A stretch of 34,264 nucleotides of DNA from Spirochaetota bacterium (GTDB taxonomy: Bacteria; Spirochaetota; Spirochaetia; Treponematales; Breznakiellaceae): positions 1-34,264 of the forward strand of contig JAEXTK010000081.1 of the NCBI GenBank assembly GCA_023406985.1, in the 5' to 3' direction. Within the stretch, counting starts at the first letter, position 1. Every line of letters starts with the position of its first letter. The position numbers and the translations under genes were made by a program. Under the pieces are notes generated by a model. The model did no database searches and was not told the origin of the DNA. It saw nothing but the letters and a program-made list of their open reading frames with translations. This document shows positions 24,411 to 32,417 of this stretch, piece after piece.

Positions 24411-25652
24411 TCCGGGGAGCTTCTTGCCTTCCAGGAGTTCGAGGGACGCGCCGCCGCCCGTGGAGACGTGGCTCATCTTGGAAGCGAGGTTCACCTTGTT
24501 GACCGCGGAGACCGAGTCGCCGCCGCCGACCACGGTGGTGGCGCCGCGGCCGGTCGCCTCGGCGACCATCTTGGCCACTTCCAGCGTGCCCTTCGCGAAG
24601 GCTTCGAATTCGAAGACTCCGGGGGGGCCGTTCCAGACGATGGTCTTGGCCTTGGCGAGGACTTCCTTGTATTTGGCGAGGGTCTTGGGGCCGACGTCCA
24701 TGCCCATGAGGCCGTCGGGGATATCCAGGCCGTCGATAGCCACAGCCGCCGCCGCCGCGTCGAACTTGTCGCTGCAGACGTGGTCCACGGGGAGCACGAT
24801 CTCGGCGCCGAGCTTCTTGGCGGCGGCCAGGATGCTCTTGGCGGTGTCGAGCTGGTCGTCCTCCACGAGGGACTTGCCGACCGTGTGGCCCTGGGCCTTG
24901 AGGAAGGTGTACGCCATGCCGCCGCCGATCACGAGGGCGGAAGCGTTCTTGAGCAGGCTCTCCAGCACGGCGATCTTGGAGGAGACCTTGGCGCCGCCGA
25001 TGATGGCCACGAGGGGCTTGGTCGGGTTCGTCACGATGGGCTCGAGGTACTTGACCTCCTTGTCCATGAGGAAGCCGCCGACGGACACCTTGAGGAACTT
25101 GGCGATGGAGGCCGTGGACGCGTGATCGCGGTGGGCCGTACCGAAGGCGTCGTTCACGAAGATCTCGCCGTAGGTCGCGAGTTCCTTGGCGAGCTTGTCG
25201 CGCTCGGCCGGATCCTCGCTCGTCTCTTCCTTGTGGAAGCGGGTGTTCTCCAGCATGACGATCGCGCCGTCTTTCTGGCCCTCGATGAAGGCCTTCTTGC
25301 CGAAGCAGGAGTCCTCTCCCGCGAAGACCACGGGCTTACCGAGCTTGTCGGCGAGGTAGGCGGCGACGGGGGCCATGCGGTGCTTGCCCGCGATGTACTT
25401 GGCCTCGTCGAAGGCCTTGCCGTCCTTCTCGGCCTTCTCCTTCGCCTTCTTCATGTCCTTCTTGGGGTCGCCCAGGTGACTCATGAGCGTGAGGCTCTTG
25501 GCGCCCTGTTCCAGGATGTACGCGATGGTGGGGATGGCGGCGACGATGCGGGTATCGTCCTGCACCTTCCCGTCCTTCATGGGGACGTTGAAGTCCACGC
25601 GCATGATGACGCGCTTTCCCTTGAGATTGACGTCCTTCACGGTCTTGATCAT
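24393..25652 (-). CDS. pgk: Phosphoglycerate kinase
   Basis: The 419-residue enzyme makes ATP from 1,3-bisphosphoglycerate. It has the N-terminal substrate site (RVDFNVP at ~18-24), MLENTRFHKEE, IIGGAKVSSKI, GGGMAYTFLKAQG, the nucleotide-side NGPPGVFE and GGGDSVSAV followed by STGGGASLELLEG. Length is slightly above the usual ~395 because of a lysine-rich insertion near residues 63-85 (KKDMKKAKEKAEKDGK), which I recall as common in spirochaetal and some other bacterial enzymes. The ATG at 25650-25652 has CGGAGG upstream. It follows gap by 98 bp with a terminator between, so it needs read-through or a weak local promoter. The best -10 candidate is TATGAA, with a poor -35. Confidence 0.98.
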   Translation of the reverse strand: MIKTVKDVNLKGKRVIMRVDFNVPMKDGKVQDDTRIVAAIPTIAYILEQGAKSLTLMSHLGDPKKDMKKAKEKAEKDGKAFDEAKYIAGKHRMAPVAAYLADKLGKPVVFAGEDSCFGKKAFIEGQKDGAIVMLENTRFHKEETSEDPAERDKLAKELATYGEIFVNDAFGTAHRDHASTASIAKFLKVSVGGFLMDKEVKYLEPIVTNPTKPLVAIIGGAKVSSKIAVLESLLKNASALVIGGGMAYTFLKAQGHTVGKSLVEDDQLDTAKSILAAAKKLGAEIVLPVDHVCSDKFDAAAAAVAIDGLDIPDGLMGMDVGPKTLAKYKEVLAKAKTIVWNGPPGVFEFEAFAKGTLEVAKMVAEATGRGATTVVGGGDSVSAVNKVNLASKMSHVSTGGGASLELLEGKKLPGIEVCR

Positions 25653-25698
25653 GTTCTGCCTCCGTGCATCTTCCGTTTCATAAAAGGAATCTCGAAAT

Positions 25699-25730
25699 AA
25701 AAAAGGTCCCGCCTTGGGTAAGACGGGACC
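25699..25730 (-). terminator. Rho-independent terminator after gap
   Basis: GGTCCCG (25705-25711) pairs with CGGGACC (25724-25730), with six A residues at 25699-25704 giving a U-tract on the minus-strand transcript, about 20 bases past the gap stop. It may attenuate gap-to-pgk read-through. Confidence 0.88.
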
Positions 25731-25750
25731 GAAGGATCAACGAACCGAAC

Positions 25751-26824
25751 TTACTTCTTTCCGCCCATGTGGCGGAGCAGGGCGACGACGCGGTTGGAGT
25801 AACCCCACTCGTTGTCGTACCAGGAAACCACCTTGAAGAAGCGCTTCTCGCCGGGCAGGTTGTTCTGCTTGGTGGCGAGGCTGTCGTAGATCGAGGAGCG
25901 GGCGTCGTGGATGAAGTCCGTGGACACGAGCTCTTCGTCGGCGTAGCCGAGGATGTCCTTGAGGTAGGTCTCGGAAGCCTTCTTGAGGAGGGCGTCGATC
26001 TCCTCGATGGAGGTGTCGCGGGCGGCCGTGAAGGTCAGGTCGACGACGGACACGTCGAGGGTCGGGACGCGGAAGGACATGCCGGTGAGCTTGCCCTTGG
26101 TCTCGGGGAGCACCTCGCCGACGGCCTTGGCGGCGCCGGTGGTGGAGGGAATGATGTTCGCGGAAGCCGCGCGGCCGCCTCTCCAGTCCTTCTTGGACAC
26201 GCCGTCGACCGTCTTCTGGGTCGCGGTGGTGGAGTGGATGGTGGTCATGAGGCCGCGGTCGATGCCGATGCCTTCCTTGAGGAGGACGTGGACGACCGGC
26301 GCGAGGCAGTTGGTGGTGCAGGAGGCGTTGGAGACGACCACGTGCTTGGCGGGATCGTACTTGTCCTCGTTGACGCCCATGACGAAGGTCGGGATCTTCT
26401 TGGTCTCGTCGGCGCTCTTCGCGGGAGCGGAGATGATGACCTTCTTGGCGCCCGCCTCGAGGTGGCCCCAGGCCTTCTCGTTGCAGAAGAGGCCGGTGGA
26501 CTCGATGACGTACTCGACGCCGAGTTTCGCCCAGGGGAGGTTCTTGAGCTCCTTCTCGGCCATGACGCACTTGACCTCGTGGCCGTTCACCACGAGCACG
26601 TCGTCTTCGGCGAGGGAGGCGTCGCTCTTCTTGGAAGAGATCTGCGCCTTCATGCGGCCGTGGATGGAATCGTACTTGAGCTGGTAGGCGAAGTACTTGG
26701 CATCGGTGGAAACGTCGACCACCGCCACCACGTCGATCTTATCCTTGCCGAGCAGACCCTGCTCGACGATGGCCTGGAACACGAGGCGGCCGATGCGGCC
26801 GAAGCCGTTGATCGCTATCTTCAT
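25751..26824 (-). CDS. gap: Glyceraldehyde-3-phosphate dehydrogenase
   Basis: The 357-residue NAD-dependent enzyme has the nucleotide-binding MKIAINGFGRIGRLVF start, catalytic C169 in SNASCTTNCLAP and H197 in TTIHSTTATQ, plus WYDNEWGYSNRV near the end. It is ~20 residues longer than most bacterial enzymes. The insertions (for example DVSTDAKYFAYQLKYDSIHG and ISSKKSDASLAEDD) look very like those of trypanosomatid glycosomal GAPDH as I remember it. The ATG at 26822-26824 has AGGGGG upstream; an extended frame lacks family similarity. It is expressed from its own consensus promoter. Confidence 0.98.
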   Translation of the reverse strand: MKIAINGFGRIGRLVFQAIVEQGLLGKDKIDVVAVVDVSTDAKYFAYQLKYDSIHGRMKAQISSKKSDASLAEDDVLVVNGHEVKCVMAEKELKNLPWAKLGVEYVIESTGLFCNEKAWGHLEAGAKKVIISAPAKSADETKKIPTFVMGVNEDKYDPAKHVVVSNASCTTNCLAPVVHVLLKEGIGIDRGLMTTIHSTTATQKTVDGVSKKDWRGGRAASANIIPSTTGAAKAVGEVLPETKGKLTGMSFRVPTLDVSVVDLTFTAARDTSIEEIDALLKKASETYLKDILGYADEELVSTDFIHDARSSIYDSLATKQNNLPGEKRFFKVVSWYDNEWGYSNRVVALLRHMGGKK

Positions 26825-26858
26825 GTAGAACCCCCTGTATCGGTAATTTTGTACCCAA

Positions 26859-26887
26859 ACACTACGAAAAAAAGAGAAAAGTGTCAA
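26859..26887 (-). promoter_or_regulatory. Predicted gap promoter
   Basis: An exact TTGACA -35 (minus strand, 26882-26887), a pyrimidine-rich 17-bp spacer and TAGTGT (26859-26864, 3/6). It gives a leader of about 30 bases. The T-rich spacer stands out in this GC-rich window. Confidence 0.7.
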
Positions 26888-26935
26888 TCGAGCGTGGCGC
26901 TTTCCACCATCCGCGAAAAAGCGTCACGGTCCTCG

Positions 26936-27487
26936 TTACGACGCGCAGGTCTCCAAATAGACGCGGCGCGTGGCGACCAGGGACTCCAATTCGCGGAGCA
27001 TCGCCTGATCCACCTCTTCCGCGATGGGGTAGATGTACCGGACGGTCTCGTCGGTATAGCGCGCGACGAACTCGAAATTGGTGACGAACCCGAGGGAAAT
27101 CATGTTGGAGATGCGGTCCGCCACCTTGAGGACCTTCGCCTGGTGGGAGCCCCGTTCCCGGACCCGGGTAAGGAACTCGGGTTTGGTCTCGTCGGTGCGG
27201 CGGGAGACCTCCAGCACGAGCTTGTACACCGACGGACTCTCGTAATCGATAGACAAGAGCAGGTTGTGGTTGAAATCGGGCACGTCCTCCAAGAGGTCGT
27301 GCACCACCGAGGCTTTCAAGAGCACGGAGTCGATGTAGCCGTAGTCGAGCAAGGTCGCCATCGTATCGATCTGGTGCCGGAACATATTGCCGCCGCCCTC
27401 GCGGACCTTGCCGATGAGGGCGGTGGCCAATTGCATGTACGGCGCGATGTGCATGCCCTTCAGGCGAAGCATCTCCTCCGTGTTCAT
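26936..27487 (-). CDS. Small HD-domain phosphohydrolase, RelA/SpoT hydrolase-like
   Basis: The 183-residue protein carries an HD metal site arranged as in SpoT-type (p)ppGpp hydrolases: H38 in FRHQIDTMATLL, H63-D64 followed by E67-D68 in VVHDLLEDV, and D124 in KVADRISNMIS. No synthetase, TGS or ACT domain is present, so if the family call is right it would be a stand-alone alarmone hydrolase. A general HD nucleotide hydrolase is the alternative. The ATG is at 27485-27487 with GGGAGGG upstream, 11 bp after valS, so the two are probably co-transcribed. A link between aminoacylation and alarmone turnover is suggestive only. Confidence 0.82.
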   Translation of the reverse strand: MNTEEMLRLKGMHIAPYMQLATALIGKVREGGGNMFRHQIDTMATLLDYGYIDSVLLKASVVHDLLEDVPDFNHNLLLSIDYESPSVYKLVLEVSRRTDETKPEFLTRVRERGSHQAKVLKVADRISNMISLGFVTNFEFVARYTDETVRYIYPIAEEVDQAMLRELESLVATRRVYLETCAS

Positions 27488-27498
27488 CCCGCCCTCCC

Positions 27499-30150
27499 CT
27501 ACGCGAGGTCCCGCATGTAGGACCGGAGCTTGTCGCTCCGGCGTTTCACCTCCTCGAGCTTCTCCCGTTCGGCGGCCACGAGTTCGCTCGGCGCGTTCTT
27601 GGCGAAATTCTCGTTGGCGAGCTTGGCTTCCAAGCTCGCGAGGAATTTCCCTTCCTTTTCCAGGTCCTTGGCGAATTTCGCCGCGAGCTGGGAGGCGTCC
27701 ACGGCCTCGCGGATGAAGACGAAGGCCTCGAAGCCCTTACCGACGACGCCGATGGCTCCCGCGGGCCGCGCGGCGCCGGAGGAGGCCTCGGCGAACTCCA
27801 GCGTCGTGGTACCCGCGAGGAGTTCGACCAGGGCGCCGTACTCCTTGAGCGCGCCGGCGCGGGCGAAACCGGCTTCCGTGCGCACGAGCACGCGCACCTT
27901 CTTGTCCGGCGGAATCATGCATTCGCTGCGGAGCGCGCGCACGGCCCGGACGAGCTCCTGGAGGGAGGCGAAGTCGGCCTCGATCTCGGGGTTCCTGCGC
28001 CCGTCGGAACTCTCCGGATAGGGAGCGGTGACGAGCATCCGGCCCGCGTTCGGGAGCTTGCCGTAGATCTCCTCGGTCACGAAGGGCAGGAGCGGATGGA
28101 GGAGGCGGAGCGACTCCTCCAGCACCGAAAGCAGCACGGTGGTCGCCCGGTTCTTCTCCGCGTCGTCGCCGCCGCGGAAGGACAGCTTCGTGGCCTCCAC
28201 GTACCAATCGCAGAAATCGTTCCAGAAGAACTCGTAGGCCGTCTGCGCGGCGTCGTTGAACCGGTAGGTCGCGAGGGCGTCGCCGATGACGCGCGTGGCC
28301 GCGTCCAAGCGCGCGTAGATCCACCGATCCACGGGGAGGAGCGCGGGCTCGCTCACGAGTTCGCGGCCGTCGAGGTTCATGAGGATGTAGCGGCTCGCGT
28401 TCCAGATCTTGTTCGCGAACTTGGAGCCGAGCTTGAACGACTCCTTGTCCATAAGGATATCCTGCCCCTGGGCGCACATGAACGCGAGGGTGAACTTGAG
28501 CGCGTCGGCGCCGAACTCGTCCACGATCTCCAAGGGGTCGAGGCCGTTCCCGAGGCTCTTGGACATCTTCCGGCCCTGCTTGTCGCGGACGAGGCCGTGG
28601 ATATAGATGTCGCGGAACGGAGAGCGCCCGGTGAATTCGAGCCCCGCCATGATCATGCGGGAAACCCAGAAGAAGATGATGTCGTAGGCGGTGACGAGGG
28701 CGGAAGTCGGGTAGAACTTGCGGAGGTCGGCGGTATCCTTGGGCCAACCGAGGGTACTGAAGGGCCAGAGCCAGCTGGAGAACCAGGTATCCAGGACGTC
28801 GCTGTCCTGGGTGAGCTCCGTGGACTTACAGAAGGGACATTCCAGGGGCTCCTCGGCGGCGACCACGGTCTTGCCGCAGTGGGCGCAGTACCAGGCGGGG
28901 ATGCGGTGCCCCCACCAGAGCTGCCGGCTCACGCACCAATCGCGGATGTTCGTGAGCCAATGCTCGTACGTGTTCTCCCACTTCTTCGGATAGAACACGA
29001 GGTCCCCGTCCCGCCACGCCTTGAGAGCCTTCTCGGCGAGCGGCTTCATGCGCACGAACCACTGTTCGGAAAGGTAGGGTTCGATGACGGTGTGGCAACG
29101 GTAACAGTGGCCGACCGCGTGGGTGATCTTCTCCTCGCGGACGAAGAGGCCGGCGGCGACGAGATCGGCCACGACCGCCTCGCGCGCGGCCTTCACGGTC
29201 ATGCCGCGGTACTTTTCCGGGACCGCGTCGTTGAGCTTGCCGTCGGGGGTGAGCACGTTGAGGACCGGCAAGTCATGGCGCTTGGCCACTTCCCAGTCGT
29301 TCGGGTCGTGGGCCGGGGTGATCTTCACGACGCCCGTGCCGAAGGCCCGGTCCACGTAGGCATCGGCGACCACCGGAATATTCCGCCCGGTGAGCGGTAA
29401 GACCACTTCCTTTCCCACGAGGGCCGCGTAGCGCTCGTCCTCGGGATGCACGGCGACGGCGGTATCCCCGAGGAGGGTCTCCGGGCGGGTGGTCGCCAGT
29501 TCGACATGCCCCTTCCCGTCGGCGTACGGATAGCGGATATGGTACATCGCGCCGGCGGTGTCCTCGTGCTCGACCTCGTCGTCGGAGAGCGCGGTGCCGC
29601 AGGAGGGGCACCAGTTCACGAGATAATTGCCCTTGTACAGGAGATTACGCTCGTAGAGCGTGACGAAGACCTCGCGGACCGCCCGCGAGAGCCCCTCGTC
29701 CATGGTGAAGCGCTCCCGCGTCCAGTCCACGCTCGCGCCGATTTTGCGGAGCTGGCGGGAGATGATTTCGTGGTGCTCTTTCTTGACCTTCCAGGTCTCT
29801 TCAATGAACTTTTCCCGGCCCAGGTCGTGCCGGCTCTTGCCTTCTTTCTTGAGGCGGCGCTCCACGACGTTCTGCGTCGCGATGCCCGCGTGATCGGTGC
29901 CGGGGACCCAGAGGGTGCTCTCGCCCTTCATGCGATGGTAGCGGACGATGATGTCCTGGAGGGAGTTGTTGAGGCCGTGGCCCATGTGGAGGACGCCGGT
30001 TACGTTGGGCGGCGGGATCACGACGACGAAGGGCTTCTTTCCCTTCGCGCCCTCGGAAGGCTGAAAGGCCCCCCGCTCCTGCCACATCGCGTACACGCGA
30101 TCCTCAAAACCCTTCGGGTCGTAGGCTTTGTCGAGCTCCACGGCTTTCAT
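27499..30150 (-). CDS. valS: Valyl-tRNA synthetase
   Basis: The 883-residue class I synthetase charges tRNA-Val. HIGH appears as HMGH at residues 55-58 (PPPNVTGVLHMGHGLN) and KMSKS at 528-532. The editing domain and two Cys-pair zinc motifs (CPSCG, and CAHCG with CPFC) are visible, as are an anticodon-binding domain and a C-terminal coiled coil (EKLEEVKRRSDKLRSY). The ATG at 30148-30150 has GGAAGGAG six bases upstream. The annotation fits full-length bacterial ValRS with no truncation. Confidence 0.98.
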   Translation of the reverse strand: MKAVELDKAYDPKGFEDRVYAMWQERGAFQPSEGAKGKKPFVVVIPPPNVTGVLHMGHGLNNSLQDIIVRYHRMKGESTLWVPGTDHAGIATQNVVERRLKKEGKSRHDLGREKFIEETWKVKKEHHEIISRQLRKIGASVDWTRERFTMDEGLSRAVREVFVTLYERNLLYKGNYLVNWCPSCGTALSDDEVEHEDTAGAMYHIRYPYADGKGHVELATTRPETLLGDTAVAVHPEDERYAALVGKEVVLPLTGRNIPVVADAYVDRAFGTGVVKITPAHDPNDWEVAKRHDLPVLNVLTPDGKLNDAVPEKYRGMTVKAAREAVVADLVAAGLFVREEKITHAVGHCYRCHTVIEPYLSEQWFVRMKPLAEKALKAWRDGDLVFYPKKWENTYEHWLTNIRDWCVSRQLWWGHRIPAWYCAHCGKTVVAAEEPLECPFCKSTELTQDSDVLDTWFSSWLWPFSTLGWPKDTADLRKFYPTSALVTAYDIIFFWVSRMIMAGLEFTGRSPFRDIYIHGLVRDKQGRKMSKSLGNGLDPLEIVDEFGADALKFTLAFMCAQGQDILMDKESFKLGSKFANKIWNASRYILMNLDGRELVSEPALLPVDRWIYARLDAATRVIGDALATYRFNDAAQTAYEFFWNDFCDWYVEATKLSFRGGDDAEKNRATTVLLSVLEESLRLLHPLLPFVTEEIYGKLPNAGRMLVTAPYPESSDGRRNPEIEADFASLQELVRAVRALRSECMIPPDKKVRVLVRTEAGFARAGALKEYGALVELLAGTTTLEFAEASSGAARPAGAIGVVGKGFEAFVFIREAVDASQLAAKFAKDLEKEGKFLASLEAKLANENFAKNAPSELVAAEREKLEEVKRRSDKLRSYMRDLA

Positions 30151-30191
30151 GCTGAACTCCTTCCGGCGATGCAAGAAAAGTGCTGGAGGGA

Positions 30192-30220
30192 ATACTAGCT
30201 GATCGTCGATTTCTGTTCAA
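30192..30220 (-). promoter_or_regulatory. Predicted valS promoter within the end of ispH
   Basis: TTGAAC (30215-30220), an exact 17-bp spacer and TAGTAT (30192-30197) on the minus strand. The last A and G of the ispH TAG stop are shared with the -10 element. The leader would be about 35 bases; no T-box structure fits in it. Confidence 0.6.
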
Positions 30221-31091
30221 TGCGGGAGAGGGAAAGGATACGGGCCTCCACGGCGTCGATGACGTCGTCCGGCGTGGACGCTCCGGCGGTGAGGCCGACG
30301 ACCGCGAAGGCTCCGAGATCGGCGGGCAGCTCATCCGGGCTCTCCACGTGCCAGGCCGGTTTTCCGCGCTCCACCGCCGCCGAATAGAGCCTCCGCGTGT
30401 TGGCCGAAGAGCGCCCCCCGACGACGACGACCGCGTCCGTCTCCGCGCAGAGCTCGTCGAGCGACTTCTGCCGATCGACGGTCGCAGGGCATATCGAATC
30501 GATCTTTTCGAGGGTCGGGAAGAATCGCTCTATTTCCCGGGCGATAGCCGCGTATTCCTCCGCGGTGAGCGTCGTCTGGCCGATGAGGGCCGTCTTGACT
30601 CCGCCGGCGCTGGCCGCGAGCCGCTCCGCCGCCGACCGCGCCTCCGCGCTGGTAGCGACCACGATGCAATCCTTGGCGTAAGCCGCCACGCCGACCACTT
30701 CGCCGTGCTCCCGCTCGCCGGCCAAGAACACCGCGTACCCTTGTTCGGAGAAGGAGGCCGCGCGGCGCTGGCTGAGCCGCACGCGCGGGCACGTGGCGTC
30801 CACGACGCGGGCCCCGCGAGAGGCGAGCGTCGCGACGAGGCTCGGCGGCACTCCGTGGGCGCGGATCACCACGGTCGAACCGTCCAGCCGATCGGGTAGG
30901 CTCCGTTCGTCCAACACCCCGACGCCGAGTTCGCGTAAGGATTCGAGGGCCTGAGGGTTGTGGATGAGGGGCCCCATCGTGAAGACGTCGCCGGGGTTGC
31001 CGGCCCGCGCCTCGGCGACCGCCGTTTCCACCGCGCGCCGGACTCCCATGCAGTATCCGTAGACCCGCGCCCTGATGACCTTCGCCGCCAT
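30195..31091 (-). CDS. ispH: 4-hydroxy-3-methylbut-2-enyl diphosphate reductase
   Basis: The 298-residue iron-sulfur enzyme performs the last step of the non-mevalonate isoprenoid pathway. The three cluster cysteines are C14 (YGYCMGV), C101 (DATCPRV) and C201 (SICPATVDRQ). Substrate-site residues H44, H79, H129 and E131 (REHGEVVG) are present, as are the later TTLTAEEY and GGRSSANTRRLY motifs. I chose the ATG at 31089-31091, which gives the family N-terminus and has GAGG upstream; an extended start adds 14 unrelated residues. No terminator separates it from valS, but secF is terminated just before it. Confidence 0.97.
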   Translation of the reverse strand: MAAKVIRARVYGYCMGVRRAVETAVAEARAGNPGDVFTMGPLIHNPQALESLRELGVGVLDERSLPDRLDGSTVVIRAHGVPPSLVATLASRGARVVDATCPRVRLSQRRAASFSEQGYAVFLAGEREHGEVVGVAAYAKDCIVVATSAEARSAAERLAASAGGVKTALIGQTTLTAEEYAAIAREIERFFPTLEKIDSICPATVDRQKSLDELCAETDAVVVVGGRSSANTRRLYSAAVERGKPAWHVESPDELPADLGAFAVVGLTAGASTPDDVIDAVEARILSLSRIEQKSTIS

Positions 31092-31132
31092 ACCGCCTCG
31101 CTTATGACCGTGTTGTACGAGAAATCGCGACA

Positions 31133-31162
31133 AAAGAAAAGGCCCGGCCGAACGGCCGGGCC
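31133..31162 (-). terminator. Rho-independent terminator after secF
   Basis: A perfect 9-bp stem (GGCCCGGCC/GGCCGGGCC) with a 4-base loop at 31141-31162 and an A-rich run at 31133-31140, which becomes UUUUCUUUU on the minus-strand transcript. It is the best terminator in the window. Confidence 0.93.
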
Positions 31163-31184
31163 ATCGATTGAACCAGGGGAACGG

Positions 31185-32417
31185 TTACGCCTTCTGCGGG
31201 GCGGCAGCGGGGGCCTTGGGGGCCTTGGCCGCGCGCTTCTTCGCGATGACGTCCCATCCGTACACGAAGGCGGACGCGATGTAGATGGTGGAGTACACGC
31301 CCGAGGTCATGCCGACGATGAGCACGAGGGCGAAATCCTTCATGCTGCCGGAGGTGAAGAGGAACAGCGAACCGACGGCGAGCATGGTCGCGAACGACGT
31401 GATGATGGTTCGGCCGAGCGTCTCCGTGATGGCGCGGTTCATGTTGTGGCGGAAGGTATCTTCCGGATACAGGTGCACGCACTCGCGGATACGGTCGAAG
31501 ATGACGATCGTGTCGTTGATGGAGTAACCGAGGATGGTGAGGATAGCGGCGATGGTGTTCGTGCTGAACTCCATGCGCGTCCAAGCGATGAAGGCGACCA
31601 TGATGAGCGCGTCATGGGCGATGGCGAGCACCGCGCCGATGGCGTACTGCAGTTTGAACCGGATGGCCGAGTACACGAGGATGAGGAGGAGCGTCAGGCC
31701 GACGAGCATGCCGGCCTGGTCGGTCAGGTTCTTGGAGAAGCGGGAACCGACGTAGTTGGAGCTGCTCACCGCGATCTCGCCCTCGCCGAAGGACGCCGCG
31801 AGCGCCTTGGAGAGGTTCTCGGTCGCCGTCTTCGCGAAGCCCTCGGTGTTGCCCTGATCTTCGACGCGCACCATGAAGCGGCGCTCTTCGCTCTTGCCGA
31901 GGCTCTGGACGGTCACCGAACCCACGCTCTCGATGGCGGCGCGGACGTCGGCGATGGGTACCGCCGGCGATCCGGGCGCGAGGAAGTGGAGGGCGTAGGG
32001 GTCGGAACCGAGTTGCGGATTCTCCTGCGCGCTCTGCACCAGCCAGGAAGTGGACGCGTTCGCGTCCCCCACGAGGCTCGCCGCGAGTCCTTGCACCGAG
32101 GAGAGGGCCTGAACCAAGGAACCGATCGTCTGGTACTCGGCGAAGGCGAAGGAATGGGTCGCCTTCTCTACGTCGGAGCCGGAGATGACGATGTCGAGCT
32201 TCGTCTTACCGATGGACACCGACGCGACTCCGCCGCCCGAATAGGTCATCTGGAAGGCGGTCGGGGCGAGCTGGATCTCCTGCATCAGGCCGGCCTGGAA
32301 GTCCACGCCGAGGTTGAACCCGTTCATGAAGTAGCCGACGAGGCCGCCGATGATGAGGACGCAGGAGAGGATCGTCGTCGGGACGTATGCCTTGTGGAAG
32401 TTGATGATGCGCTTCAT
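31185..32417 (-). CDS. secF: Protein translocase subunit SecF
   Basis: The 410-residue membrane protein has the RND-type six-helix layout: a first helix at 14-32, the NLGVDFQAG motif at its end, a periplasmic domain, then a five-helix block with GYSINDTIVIFDRIRE (helix 4-5) and the conserved TSFATMLAVGSLFLF. The periplasmic domain is about 90-100 residues longer than in short SecF proteins of ~310 residues. The C-terminus is a Lys/Ala/Pro tail. With SecD it pulls exported proteins out using the ion gradient. The ATG at 32415-32417 follows the secD TAA with no gap, and GGAGG lies within the secD end. Confidence 0.97.
   Translation of the reverse strand: MKRIINFHKAYVPTTILSCVLIIGGLVGYFMNGFNLGVDFQAGLMQEIQLAPTAFQMTYSGGGVASVSIGKTKLDIVISGSDVEKATHSFAFAEYQTIGSLVQALSSVQGLAASLVGDANASTSWLVQSAQENPQLGSDPYALHFLAPGSPAVPIADVRAAIESVGSVTVQSLGKSEERRFMVRVEDQGNTEGFAKTATENLSKALAASFGEGEIAVSSSNYVGSRFSKNLTDQAGMLVGLTLLLILVYSAIRFKLQYAIGAVLAIAHDALIMVAFIAWTRMEFSTNTIAAILTILGYSINDTIVIFDRIRECVHLYPEDTFRHNMNRAITETLGRTIITSFATMLAVGSLFLFTSGSMKDFALVLIVGMTSGVYSTIYIASAFVYGWDVIAKKRAAKAPKAPAAAPQKA

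Noticed and set aside
31092..31132. An ispH promoter (TTGTCG with a CATAAG-like -10)
   Set aside because: The spacing is about 20-21 bp and the -10 overlaps the ribosome binding site, so it is not convincing.
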